In this document: in pieces, positions 13,430-25,048 of the stretch
Layout of the letters: the number at the start of each line of letters is the position of its first letter
Numbering within the stretch: position 1 is the first letter of the stretch
Source of the DNA: Leptoclinus maculatus
Taxonomy: Eukaryota; Chordata; Actinopteri; Perciformes; Stichaeidae
Assembly (NCBI GenBank): GCA_032191485.1
Contig: JAVDOI010000006.1
Span: forward strand, 15,404,740 to 15,468,739
Reading direction: 5' to 3'
Length of the DNA: 64,000 nucleotides
Program-made: the position numbers and the translations under genes
Notes under the pieces: model-generated
Databases searched by the model: none
What the model saw: only the letters and a program-made list of their open reading frames with translations
Told to the model about the DNA's origin: nothing

Positions 13430-13930
13430 TACCAGGGAGGAATCCACTGAATATACAAAATGGTCGCTAAAGTAATAATCAAATAATTTTGTATATTCCC
13501 TCGCTTCTTCTCCTCTTTATTTTTCAGTGATTATTTTACTGATTGTATTCCCGGAGCCCTTCCTCTGCAATTATTCAGCGAATCCCTGCCTCTTCCTCAC
13601 CATTTCTGTAACGTTCCCTGGTAGAATATTTCTATTTCTCCATAGACGACACCACCCACATCAATTTATTCTTCTGTGGCTGTGTGGCGACGTCCATTCT
13701 GTAATAAGCAACGATAATTAGAGGAAAACTGTATGAATGTTTGACCTAAGCTAATTAGAAAGTTTGCAGACTTGGCAGCAGGAATCAGCAGAGGGATAAT
13801 GAATCATAAAATGGTTCATTACTGCGCTCAGGGAACACTCTCAATCTCAATAAACGGACATGGGGCCTAGCAGACAAATCAAAGCAGGACGCATGCACCG
13901 CCTCATTTAGCTGCTGAAAGGATCACAATA
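13430..13930. promoter_or_regulatory. Candidate intronic regulatory block with a 50-nt hairpin
   Basis: About 500 nt free of simple repeats, with several TAAT/ATTA cores (for example the ataattag near 13713 and the ctaattag near 13751). A perfect 13-bp inverted repeat (GAATATACAAAAT at 13449-13461, complement at 13486-13498) with a 24-nt loop lies at its left end. It looks like conserved non-coding DNA by composition, but this is inference from one sequence. Confidence 0.3.
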
Positions 13931-15850
13931 AAAAAAAATACATTTTTTTTTTTGTTGCTCTAAATGGTTTCTATTATTAAAGTGTCTCTCCTCTCACCCC
14001 TGTTCTTTCTATCTTTCCTTCTATCTGTTCCTTTCTCTCAGTCCATCCCCAAGGACACCCATTTTGCTGCGACTGTCAATTCATGCTGCCATTTTTTTGG
14101 AAAACGGTCAATTTATTCAGTGCATTAATAATGTGTACAAATCAAAACAAGCTACTCCAACAACACAAGCAAGCAAGTGCTAATAAACAACTCTTGAGAA
14201 TATCTGTTGAACATTATGCTGTACTTTGGACCGTGCTCCATTCTTCCTACACTTTTCTTTTCTCTGCCTTTCCTCTGGCCTCCCCCTGAGCAACGAGCGC
14301 TGAATCTACCCACCCACACTGCTTCTCTTCTGCTAATCCTAAACCCACAGATATACTGTAGATCCAGACCTCTGCAGACCCAGAGGACAACAAGCCGCCC
14401 ACATTGGTTTCCTCAGACATTCTCTCCAAGGCACCCTGCAGGCTCCCACTGGTGGGCCCAAGGCAGAGCATTGGATAATAATCCCCCTTTACCAACGCAG
14501 CTCCCATGACATGAACTTCATGTACATTTCTGTGAACTAAGTGTATAAAACAGTACTCTACCTTAGCTTCGCACTCCTATAAGTCAAAAAAAAAGATCAA
14601 AGTAGATGCAGCAGAACCTGAAATATCGTCTTTTTTATAAACACAATCTTCTTCCGTGTCAAAACTTAAAGCCCACATTACCCGAAATGCAACGTGATTA
14701 TTCAGGTAGGTCAGGGATTAATGTGTGGTATGCCAGTAGCGGCTAATGTAGCCTCAAACAATTAACTTCAAGCAGAGATTAGGAGTGAGCTACAGAGGTC
14801 TGGTCAGCTCACTTATTTCTAACTCCGCACCACCAGAATCTTTTTTATTTTTCAAACTTGTAGTCCTCAGTCCCTGCCGATGAATTTACCAGACTTCCTG
14901 CAGCTCCCTCTGGAACAACAAAAAGCAGTGTATTTGCAGCAGTTCCCCTCAAGACCTATAAACAGACTTTGATGTGTAAAATCATTTCCCCTTAAACTTA
15001 GTCTGCACTGCATTTCACATCTGACGTCTCCAAATGTATGTTTCGAATATCTTAATTTGTGCCTAGGGCGTTTGCTGGAAAAGTGTCCTTAGAAATTACT
15101 GTATTTTTGGACAGCAACAAGTTTTTAAAAACTATTTATCAGCAACGACTAAAACAGCACACACGTGCATAATGGAGTTGGCAAAAAATCAGCAGTTGGC
15201 AATCTCAGCACAGCAGACCACACAATGGGACCTAACTAAACAACATCAATAGTAAACATTCTCCACAGAAGAGAAGTGAAAAAGCTAATTTCATGCACTG
15301 TACCACTCTACTCTTCTAGACTCCACCAGGCTCAATCAAGAGGCCTTTATTCTCTGACTCATAGCTTCAGACAGGGGAACCAGAGCTGGCACAAAATGGC
15401 ATTGTGAACAATGTGCAGGCCTGATTGCTCTATTGTGAGTTAGCTGCAGCCTTTGACATCTCGTCCTGAACCACGAGTGTCTAATTCTGACAAGATTTGT
15501 CTGGAGACACAGCTGGAGGGCATTGTCACAGACAGGTGCCATACAGTGCCTGTTCAACAAAGAGGGCGAAGAGCTAGATAATAACAGAAAGAAAAAATTG
15601 CCACTGTGAAAATGCCTGTCTGTCAGCACATGCTCGTTTTTTTTTTGAGTCTTTAAAGAGGCAGTCAGACAGTGTCCAAAAGGGTTAGAGGTGGATAACA
15701 GAGGGAACATGCCATGCGAAATCAGAGTCCCAGAAGGTACATGTGTTCCCCTTTGTCCATTTGGCAGCTACAGACTAAGGAGGGTGTTATGTCCGCAGGG
15801 CAGCAAGGTGCCAAGCAGGACAGGCAGGGTCCACGGGGGGATGGATGGAT

Positions 15851-15871
15851 GGGGGGGGGGGGGGGGGGGGG
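15851..15871. repeat. Poly-G run (21 nt)
   Basis: Uninterrupted G21 on the plus strand, visible directly, following GGAT units. Confidence 0.95.
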
Positions 15872-16746
15872 AGGTGGACCATGCCCATGCAGAAAAAAAA
15901 AAGACAGTGCAGATATGGTGTGAGAGACCGTCTGTCATCTAAAATCATGTTGGTGTGTTAAAGTGATGACTGATGTAAAAGGAGGGAGCGATCCAGCTAA
16001 CATACTGAGAGAAAGGGGAAAGGTCAAGTCAAGACTGTCATCTATCTACAGCCCAGCGGTGAGTATTAAAACCAGGAGGAGACATCTCTTACATTTAGGA
16101 TACAGGTAAACCTCCATATATGATATTTATTATCTTATTACCATTTTCTTACAACGCAGATTTTTGTCTTAGTCCACATGAGATTATTCAGCATACAAAA
16201 CATGCCTTGATGAAACTAAACATACGCTATGAAGTAAAAAAATACGGTAAGTATTAGTATACTTGGAGTGTACACATAAATATATCCAATCAATTGTACT
16301 CTGGGGATACTAGTACTACTACTACCACCTTACCATCATTTAAAACCAGTTTGTTTTTGGTTTATAATAACCAGTTCATGGGTTCTGAGGCATGTTATAA
16401 AATACGAGTTGGCAAAAACACTTGCAAAAGAATGTGGTTGAGGCCTCGGTATATTCTCCAGAAACTTGTGCTTGTAATGTGGTTAGTGATTTGTATGTGT
16501 TTAATACTTTCATTTAAAGAAGGATTACATTATGCACACTTTTGGCCACATAAAGGAAATGAAGTGTGCGCTACACAACAGTCAGTGCAGCAAAGGTCTT
16601 GAGGAAACCCGGCAGTAGGTGTGTCATTTTTAACTGTAGTGGTGAATTCAGTACATGTGTTACATTTTATGAAGCGTATACAGTGCCGCTCATTCAATCA
16701 CCTTTCCACCAGAACAATAATAGACAAAGTATTTGTGTGTACTTAC

Positions 16747-16885
16747 AGCCTTTGTATATGTCTGTAGGAATCTGGACCGCGCTGGAAGAGTAGTTGACCT
16801 TGTTTTTAAAATTGGGATCGTCCACAAACTCCAGCTCCAAAGACGTCGCGCTCTCCAGCGGATTTTCCTCTTCTCCATCCTCCAT
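16747..16885 (-). CDS. cacna2d2: cacna2d2 exon (139 nt, probably exon 6): acidic linker and VNYS / PTDIYKG region
   Basis: The exon enters in phase 0 with Met-Glu-Asp-Gly, gives 46 codons and leaves one base (T) that completes a Ser codon with the next exon. The first 12 residues are acidic (MEDGEEENPLES). They are followed by the conserved VDDPNFKNKVNYS and AVQIPTDIYKG, the start of the VWA_N region of alpha-2/delta. NYS is a potential N-glycosylation site. The donor is gtaagt. The acceptor is ctgcag, but instead of a normal polypyrimidine tract it follows a TG/TGCG-rich stretch (16887-16925 on the plus strand as CA/CGCA). Its length is not a multiple of three, so skipping would shift the frame. 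The internal ATG is not a start codon; it is simply the first codon of the exon. Confidence 0.95.
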
Positions 16886-18129
16886 CTGCAGACACACACA
16901 TGCACGCACGCACGCACACACAAACATACGTGAGCTTTCAATTAAAAATGTGTGAATACAAATAAAATGGTACAGCATTCTGTCACCTCCCATCTTGTGG
17001 CTTTACAGTGCCCATCTGTGGCTCTGGTACAGACAGTAAAGCTCTCTGTCTGACTCACACATAGAGTCACACAGCATTTAAATAATGTTCAGCACAAAAA
17101 TAGCAATTATTCCGCCTTCAGATTTAGGTGGTTCTGTAGTTTCCCTCTCATCAGAGAACAACAGCAGTTATCAGAGCAGACACCTAACAGAGAGTCTCAT
17201 TAGTAACCGAGATGACTATCACAGACACACGAGGTGCCATACAAATTAACCCCAACTATAACTAGCAACAACCACCACTTAATTACGGTTTAGTCTCCCA
17301 CCCATTCAAATTATAGCATATTTCACAACAGACCGTCTCCTCTCTCTTGCCTGTGACTGTTTGAACAAAAAACAGTACTAATGCTGCATATTTCTAATAA
17401 TGTTTTGGCACTTTTTCAGCTGCTGAGTGTGACCATTGTACATGCTGAGAAAGCCTGACACACACACATTGCATTAGGAAAGTGTCAGATGTCAAAGAAA
17501 GCCAGAAGATAAAAGAGAACTGACATTTAAGCTTTGTATCTTGATAAGTTATCAATGGAGTCCAATCTGTGCCTGTTCCCACAGGAGGAAGTGATTGTGG
17601 GATGTGAAAAAAAAAAATGCAAGCTAGATATAACTCCACTCTCCAGCTCAGTTTATTGGCTTATTCTGGATCAGATTTTAGCAGGCATCCTTACAGCGCT
17701 CACTAAAACCCTGAGACAACAGCACTAAACTAAAACAAAAATCATATCTCTGATCATTCACGATGCATTCTGATGGCTAAAGAGACGATTTTACTTTAAT
17801 ATAAATCTGTGAGTGAAGCAAATCACTGCAATCACTTAAAGCAACTTGGGTTAATTGGATCTGACATGATGAAAGCGGTTTGTTTTTTGGAGAAATAAAA
17901 TCAAAACTCCATGTCCACAGCAGAAATTGATTGATGGGCCAACTTTAATTGACTATTAAAATGCAATTACAAGCTGTTGTTGGGACAGGCAGGGGGTTAG
18001 TTGTGCTAAAGTCCCATTGAAAGTCAACGTAAGGAACAATTATTGTTATGACAGAGACCAGCTCATGAGAGATATGACCACATAGAAATATGTTAGGACT
18101 GACAAATGTGTGCTGACACACTCAGCAGT

Positions 18130-18260
18130 CAACTGATAAATGATTAGTTCAATACCATTTATCAACTAGTTGATTGAACATTGGCTTCATCAAATTAAAC
18201 ATTTAGTAAAAGCAGTTTAGATTTTTCTTAACATGAAATCAGAGAGAATTTTACTTAAAG
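18130..18260 (+). repeat. Possible fragment of a common teleost repeat
   Basis: The stretch has a double motif of the form AACTGATAAATGATTAG and TTATCAACTAGTTGATTG that resembles the start of a dispersed teleost repeat also seen more clearly at 51345. The match is weak and the limits are approximate. Confidence 0.3.
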
Positions 18261-18569
18261 TGTCATGAATAACAATGGTAGAAATTGAAATGCACGTGAA
18301 CAATACTTTTTCAAAAAACTAAAAGGCTGAGAAGTGATACAGCTTTAACACTTTTCTATATTTTTGGTATAACAAGTTGGAGTTGTTTCATTTTCCCTCA
18401 AAATGCTCCTTCTAATCACCAGACAGCTCATCTAGATATAGGTGAAAGGTCGTGAGACAAGAACAGTATATAACGCAAGTTAGACATGATTTTTGTTTTA
18501 TTCGTTTGCCTGTTGTTTGTAGTCTACACCTTTGGGACCTGATCTCAGGCTGCTAAATAGTGTTATTTA

Positions 18570-18591
18570 TTTATCTTATCTTATCTTATTT
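18570..18591. repeat. (CTTAT)n microsatellite
   Basis: Three to four tandem CTTAT units, preceded by TTTAT units, visible directly. Confidence 0.85.
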
Positions 18592-18919
18592 CACTGTTAA
18601 AGCAGTGGTGAAAATAATCTCTTCCTGTTGTTCCAATCCAATACGGCTGTTTTATTTCTTACTTCGTACAAGTTGGAGAAAAGAGGGAAGGACTGAGGCA
18701 GAACTAAACAGCGATGCAGCTTTCTATGCAAGAGATAAATATAAGAAATGGTGACCTTTTTGCTTCACAATAAAAATCATACAACTCAGAGTAATTTTAA
18801 CGATATAAAGAATGCTGGCTTTTCAACAGCACTAACTGTGAGGTTGAGGTGTTTGTTTATCACTCAGTCTGACACTAATTCTGTCAATGTCGGGCAGGGA
18901 GGCTTTTTTTTTTTCCCCT

Positions 18920-19170
18920 TCAGAAGAGCCCAATCATAATTAACCAAGGCAGTGTCTAATTAGGAGCTGAATAAATCCACGCAGGAAGGACTGATTGGTT
19001 CATTTTCCTCAACTATCCACCACCTGTTTTGCTCGATTCATTACCCAATTTGTTAATTTGATCTCCCCGTTCTCAAGGTTTAATTAAAGGCTGAAGAGGC
19101 CAGAGATGACAGTTTGAAGATTCTTTCATTCCCGCCTCCAGCCAACCAGGGGTAACCTCAAACATGTCAC
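18920..19170. promoter_or_regulatory. Candidate intronic regulatory block with homeodomain and E-box motifs
   Basis: Within 250 nt there are TAATTA at 18937-18942, the palindrome CTAATTAG at 18956-18963, TTAATTAA at 19080-19087, a CACCTG E-box at 19021-19026 and ATTGG/CCAAT-type words. The stretch has no simple repeats and no open frame with family resemblance. This density of binding cores is typical of vertebrate developmental enhancers, but conservation was not tested. Confidence 0.4.
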
Positions 19171-20747
19171 TTAAGACCCTGTGTGTGTGTGTGTGGGGGG
19201 TTATTTGAAAGACTGTCAGTGAGTGAGATAGAGGAAAAACAGCCTTTTAAACAAACAAGGAATCCTTACAAAAAAAATAACATTACAATAAATAAAATAG
19301 CTGCTCTAAACATAAGCCACTTAAAAACAGCAACAATATAAATTTTCAATTTGGAGTAAACAGTAGAATAATCAGACCTGTAATAATTTATATATTTGAT
19401 GGGTGTCTTAGAAGTAAATTACTACCAAGGAACATGATTGACAATATTTTTCTACCAGACGGATACAAGTATTGCGGTGAAAGTGGAATCATGCAGTCCA
19501 AAGAATATTTGCATTTTGACTCTGCATGTGGGGGCTGATCTTGTCTGTAGTTTTAACCGATGGCTAATAAGACTTAAAAGTCCTAATACTGTGCAACTTG
19601 CAGACAACAGATGACAATACAATCTGAATGTGTAATTAATACAAAGAACCCATAGGTGGCTGGTAGGTAGGTGAATAAGAGAAATAAATTAAATGCGCTT
19701 CAAACATGCTTTGGCACATGGACAGTTTTAAAAATCACATTGCACTTTTATATCAAGGGTACAGTGACAAGAGGATAAATTACAGGGTATAGAGTACAGG
19801 ATAGGGAACAGAGGAGACAAGCCTTGAATAAGAGAGCCCGAGAATCACTTACCTTTTTTTTAAACATGGATTCTTATCATATCTCGCGGATAGTGCAGAA
19901 CAGTAGTACATACATGGTACATTTTTTCCTCTCCAGTCGTAAGGCCTTAATTGAAAGGGGTCATAGTGGGTGGAATCAAGATTCAGATATGGGAGTACTG
20001 GTGGGCGACTGTCGGGGTTGCAGGGATGAGGAATGACCTCTGACTGACCTCTGCCACTGTCGCTGGGTGGCTGGTGAAGTGCGGGTCAGGGGTGTGTCAC
20101 TGGCTCGACCTCAGTGTGCCATGTTAATGATGACTGATGTTCTCCAATTAGATGTGCTGACAGGCCCTAAAGCGCTGTGTCATTAATCACAGGAGTGGCG
20201 TGCACAAAGAGAAAATCACACCATGATTTATTGCTCCTCCGCCTCACTCTCTTCCTCTCTCTATCGCACTGTCTTCCCATCTTTTGTGCTTTGGTGATCT
20301 AGGGGGGGGATTCTTGCACTCCTCTTCGAAACTTAATCAATCAGCGGGCACGGGCTCCGAGTGTGACCTATCCTACGGAGGAACTGCAGCCGGTGTGGTG
20401 GCGTGGTGAGACCAAACGGCAGTGACTTGCAGGGCTTTTCTGGAGGAAACTGCGGTACCCAGCCTGCAGGTTGTTTCATCAATGTCATTCATATTCTTTA
20501 GCGTGATTGAAATGGCGTCCTCGTGTATGAAAGTGCGATATGACCCGTGTTTTGGAGCAGAGGTCTAACAGACCCGCGGTTCAGCTCTGTGGTCGACACA
20601 TTTAGAGTCCATGGGGAGGGAGAAAACTCTGGAAATAAGACTGGGGGAGGACAGCTGAAGCCACTGTCACATGCACGTCGGCCTGCCCCTGCTCTGTCAC
20701 ACCAACTCACCATGAAGCAGTGTCCCCTCACTAACACACACAGACAT

Positions 20748-20793
20748 CCCAGGGGCCTGTCCCAGGGGCCTGTGAGCGGGGGGGGGGGGGGGG
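20748..20793. repeat. 13-nt tandem duplication followed by a 16-G run
   Basis: CCCAGGGGCCTGT is repeated twice at 20748-20773, then GAGC and sixteen G. The wider stretch 20590-20925 is G-rich on the plus strand with several runs of five or six G, and so C-rich in the transcript just downstream of the 45-nt exon. Confidence 0.9.
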
Positions 20794-20934
20794 CACCAAC
20801 ACCGAGGAGGCCAGGATAGAGACAGGGTGGGGTTGCAGGAAAGGGTGGCAGGGGCGGGTAGTGGAGTGGGTAGGATTTTGGGGTTTGAGGCAGGCAGACG
20901 GGGGGACGGGGGGAGCAGTCCGTACTGTACTCAC

Positions 20935-20979
20935 ATAGTCTGAATCCGCTTTGGAATCGTAGTATGAAATGGCATTCTC
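20935..20979 (-). CDS. cacna2d2: cacna2d2 exon (45 nt, probably exon 5): YYD motif
   Basis: A minus-strand acceptor (tttctgcacag) and a strong donor (gtgagt) bound 45 nt that read ENAISYYDSKADSDY. The YYD-KAD core is conserved in alpha-2/delta-2 proteins, just after the WQD motif of the preceding exon. The exon is phase 0-0 and only 15 codons long, so it could be skipped without a frameshift. In the transcript the downstream intron becomes very C-rich about 20 nt after the donor, with two runs of six C at 20908-20913 and 20900-20905 and a run of 16 C at 20778-20793. The exon sits inside a longer chance open frame that extends into both introns; the splice sites and homology define the real limits. 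Confidence 0.9.
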
Positions 20980-22438
20980 CTGTGCAGAAAAGAAAAGTGA
21001 AAAGACAGGTGATGAGAGAAGATATAGCAGCGTCTATATCAGACCTGACCCCTCGCGGTGGTAAGCTAGAGAGAGTCAAGGTTATATTCAATCACACTGT
21101 TTCAGCATGAGAATATAATCAGCATCACAGAACACAGGAGAAGTAGTGTGATGTGGAATGACAGTTATGGGAAGGTGAGCAGATAGCTGAATGTATCTGG
21201 GCAATGCTTTGGTTAATAAGATGCAATGTTAGTGGCACATATGTTCGAACTTGTGTTAAAAACACTGTTGGAACATTTTCATGTGTTGTGGAGAACTTAA
21301 AAATAATGTGTGTGAGCTCGATTTGCAATGAGAGAAGCATAAACTCAAAATACTACTCTCTCCGGGAGTCTTATCGACCTCAACTGGCTGTGTTTTCAGT
21401 CAAGGAAAACAGCGCTCACAAAAGGAGAGAAACAACAACAAAAAAGAATAAGGAAAATGTAAATGTATTTTTGCTCTAATTACAGACTGAAATTGCCAGT
21501 CACAAGACGTAGCCCCGGATTCAACCTTTCACCATCAAGCTCCCCGCATTTAACCCGAGCAGAGAACCCAAACCCAGGCTGTTAGCCTCCTCTCTTCTCC
21601 TCGGAACTGGCGTCCTTATCTCTCCCGTAGAGGCAGTCGTGAGGGCGGGCAGGGGTTGCATGCAGCGAGTAGCGTCCGTGGGGCCTGCCTCATTATCATG
21701 AGGAGGCTGGCTGAGGGCGCTCTCTCAAGGGCACTACAGTGACTGAGTCGCCCTCACTGGAGGAGCTGTGGTCATGGTCTGGTGAGGGAGGACGCCTGAC
21801 CGAGAAAGAGAGAGTCTACTGTACAGGTAAGCGTGACTCTTACACACAACTTACTCTAGTCTTTTCTCAATTTCAAGTTTGTCTCTTGCTTGCTTTCACC
21901 GTTTTGCTCATCACTGTCTTTATCTCTCTCCTGCTGTCTCACACACATGCTGCGCCCTGTGTTTGTTTAACTTGTACAGCATCTATATGCACAAGTGTTC
22001 TCTTCCTCTGCCAGCCCCCACCTTTCTCTCAGCACCCTTCAGCATTAGAGCCTCTCTACACACCACGACCGGGGTCTTGGCTGGCCTCCAGTGCTAATCA
22101 GAGAGTCAGTCATCAGCTCGGCTCCCTAACAACTCACCAAAGAAACACAGTATGATCAAAACTCACACCGACACCAAACACCGGGCGGACCAGCCTGGAC
22201 GCAGCTTGTGTCTTTGGGTAATGAGCGTGGACAAGATCGAGTAGGAGCAGAATCTGCCCCCCCCCCCGACAAATCTCCTCAACTTACCAGCACTCGCTCT
22301 GCCTCCACAGTCAGGAGTGAGGATGGAAGGAGAGGAGCTGAGTGGAGGGATCAGAGGGGATTGTTGGGTTAAGGTGGAGGGTTAGTATGGAGGCTGAGGT
22401 CAGGGTGATATGAACGGATGAATTGAGAGGAGAGAGAT

Positions 22439-22465
22439 GGGTGGTGGTGGTGGTGGTGGTGGTGG
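22439..22465. repeat. (GGT)n microsatellite
   Basis: About eight tandem GTG/GGT units, visible directly. Confidence 0.93.
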
Positions 22466-24141
22466 GTGCAGTGGGGAAAGAGCTGCCAGGGCTAAAAATA
22501 GCCTGTGCCTCTGCAGAGAGAGAAGAGAAAGAGAGCGAGCGAGCGAGACTGTGGCAGAGCAACAGTGTTGTTGTGTCTGCCAGCAGGATTGATCTGGAGC
22601 CCAGTCCTGCTTAGACTAGTCCCTCACTTCTGAAGAGTTTACTCTCGCTACTGCGGCATTACAACTCATTATTCAGGACTGCTTTCTGTAAATAAACGCA
22701 GAGTTCCTCGAACCCGAGGGACTCCGTCCAGCAGCTTTACTGAAACAAATAATACACCCAAAAAAACATACCACACATTACTGAGGAGAGAGTTTAGCGA
22801 GAGATCCAACACTGTAGCTCCCTTGCTAACACTCCATTGTTGCACATTGTTATTTCGTACCTTATTACTTCTTTTTATTGCAAATAATCAAAGGAAAAAC
22901 CTGAATAAATGAGCAGAGAAACATCCATAATGAAGGCCGATGCTTCCATACAGGGCATAAGGGTCCCCGGATGGTTTGATGAGTGTAGAAATGATGTGAA
23001 TAATGTTTAGTATGTTATCCCTCCAGCAGAGTTCTGCAGACAAGTAGATCTTTTACAAAGGAGCATTGAAGTCTGGGGAATTCTGATGGCGCCAAACAAC
23101 TTTCTCAGACATTTTATGTTATTTTCTTTTTATCCGTCACCCACCTGTCATTGGTATAATGCCTGTTTCACAGCTGGAAAGCTGTGTTTACAAGACTATA
23201 CCCTTACCTTTGACATATCAGGTAGGACATTATTGTGAAAAGCAATGATATTTACTGGATGGAAAATAGTATTCATTACAATACACAGTACTACTAAGGA
23301 AAATAATAATCTCTTTCTAACCATTACAGTCATATACCAAAATTATACTTTTTATCTTGTTTGTATGTTGTTGCATTTCGCAATATGATGAAAATAAGAC
23401 GTCTAAACATAATAACACAAGCATTTAGAGTTACACCGATCCTACTCATGAACGCAACAACCTCTGCCTCCACTCCACACACTCTGGCACCACACGGACA
23501 TGCACAGAAGAGGTGGCTCCATGTGGACGAGTCCTAGGCCACCATGACCCTCTGAGCGGCCCCCAAGGGTGGCATGGCCATCTGCTGCGGCCGGTCACAG
23601 GTCTCTATGGGCTCAGGGTTAAACACACATCTGATACAGCGCCAAGCCAGCAATTATCCCACATTCATCTCTCTCTCCGAGCTCCACCCTGCTATTGCAG
23701 ACATGCACATATATTATGCATAACTGCATGCTCACAGACACTCATATACAACATGTACACACTTGTGAATGCGCTCACACACCACATACACGCAAAGACA
23801 CATACAAAGTCTGAGAAATTCCCACTGACACAAAGTGCTATCAGTAAATTAAATCTATCATGCTGAGTGGACCAACAAATTCCAAACAGGAGACAAACAC
23901 TGAGGTCAGGTGATGATCTCCAGCCCCTCCCTTGCATCAATCTTCCTCCGCTCATCTCCTCCGCTCTCCGCACCCTTATCTCGATCTGCTTCCTCTCTCC
24001 TCCCTTTGCCACATCTCTCCTCCTCCACCCTGCCTTGTCTTATCTTCATCTTTCCCAATCTCTCTATCCTCAATACCAGCCTCCTCTCACCAATTTCAGA
24101 TTTCAGCAAAAAAGCAGCGGCGCGTAGGTTAGATGCCTACT

Positions 24142-24155
24142 GTTGCTATAGAAAC
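24142..24155. promoter_or_regulatory. Imperfect X-box-like site
   Basis: GTTGCTATAGAAAC fits the RFX X-box pattern with two well-formed half sites and a 2-nt spacer. The degenerate pattern is expected many times by chance in 64 kb, so this is weak. Confidence 0.2.
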
Positions 24156-24780
24156 CGCCCCTCTGCTCTAGATTACAATGTGACTTTGTCTCCTCGCCAG
24201 GGCTACAATGTCTGCTCGTTTTTATGTCTGACCAGATACATGCCTGCCTATCTTTTGTTTGCCTGTACGCCTGTCATTCTGTCAGACTACGAGGCTGTTC
24301 TTCTGCCAGCGTGCTTTCTTGTCATCGCTACATGCTGTTATTTTAATGTCATCCATTGCTTGTACTTACACATTTAAACTTCAAAATCTCCTCTCCAGTG
24401 AAGGTCGGAGCCTTTACAGCCCAGAAATTTCATCATATGTGAAGAGGACCTTGACAGATGATTTATCCGGTAACGCACAGGGTAACAATACGTGATTGAA
24501 AAATGGCTGGTCCATAAAGGCTGTCATATGTAGCGGTACATGTAAATGACGGAGTGTGGTCGCTGGGACTAACTCTTTTGAATTTGAAGGTGTGAGCTCT
24601 CTCGATGGACTGGCTGAGACAGGTTGACATTTGAGTGTGAGACAAGCGCTCCATCATGGGTGGGGACAGATTACAGTCATATTCATATCTCCTCTGGACA
24701 CCTGCTAATGATTTTATAATTACAGAACACACTCTGTGCCTCCGCCGTGCCCTGGGGTGTGCACACAAGCACGCAGAAAT

Positions 24781-24781
<1 letters not shown>

Positions 24782-24840
<59 letters not shown>
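24782..24840. repeat. (CA)n microsatellite
   Basis: CA run of about 59 nt with one AAAC interruption, visible directly. Confidence 0.97.
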
Positions 24841-25020
24841 TGCACCCCTCTCCTGGCCTCGATAGTCTAGCAATCATTCGTAGCCCCAGTTTCCCTAATG
24901 GAAGCTGACATTATATCAAACACAATAAAGGATTTCATTTACTGCTCTTCATTAACCCACACACATCAGCCTGTAAGGTACACACCGACACACAAACTAT
25001 CTCTCTCTCACACCCACACA

Positions 25021-25048
25021 AACACACACACACACACACACACACACA
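25021..25048. repeat. (CA)n microsatellite
   Basis: Short CA run preceded by degenerate CA-rich sequence from 24957. Confidence 0.93.

Larger units (their letters stand above)
16886..20934 (-). other. 4.0-kb intron between the 45-nt and 139-nt exons
   Basis: No further exon is seen. The exon-proximal end is TG-rich in the transcript. A fragment resembling a common teleost repeat lies near 18130-18260, a (CTTAT)n run near 18570-18590, and a regulatory-looking block at 18920-19170. The right end, next to the 45-nt exon, is G-rich on the plus strand with a 16-G run at 20778-20793. Confidence 0.7.

Noticed and set aside
20498..21091. 197-codon minus-strand open frame
   Set aside because: It is a chance extension of the real 45-nt exon into C-rich intron; only 20935-20979 is coding.
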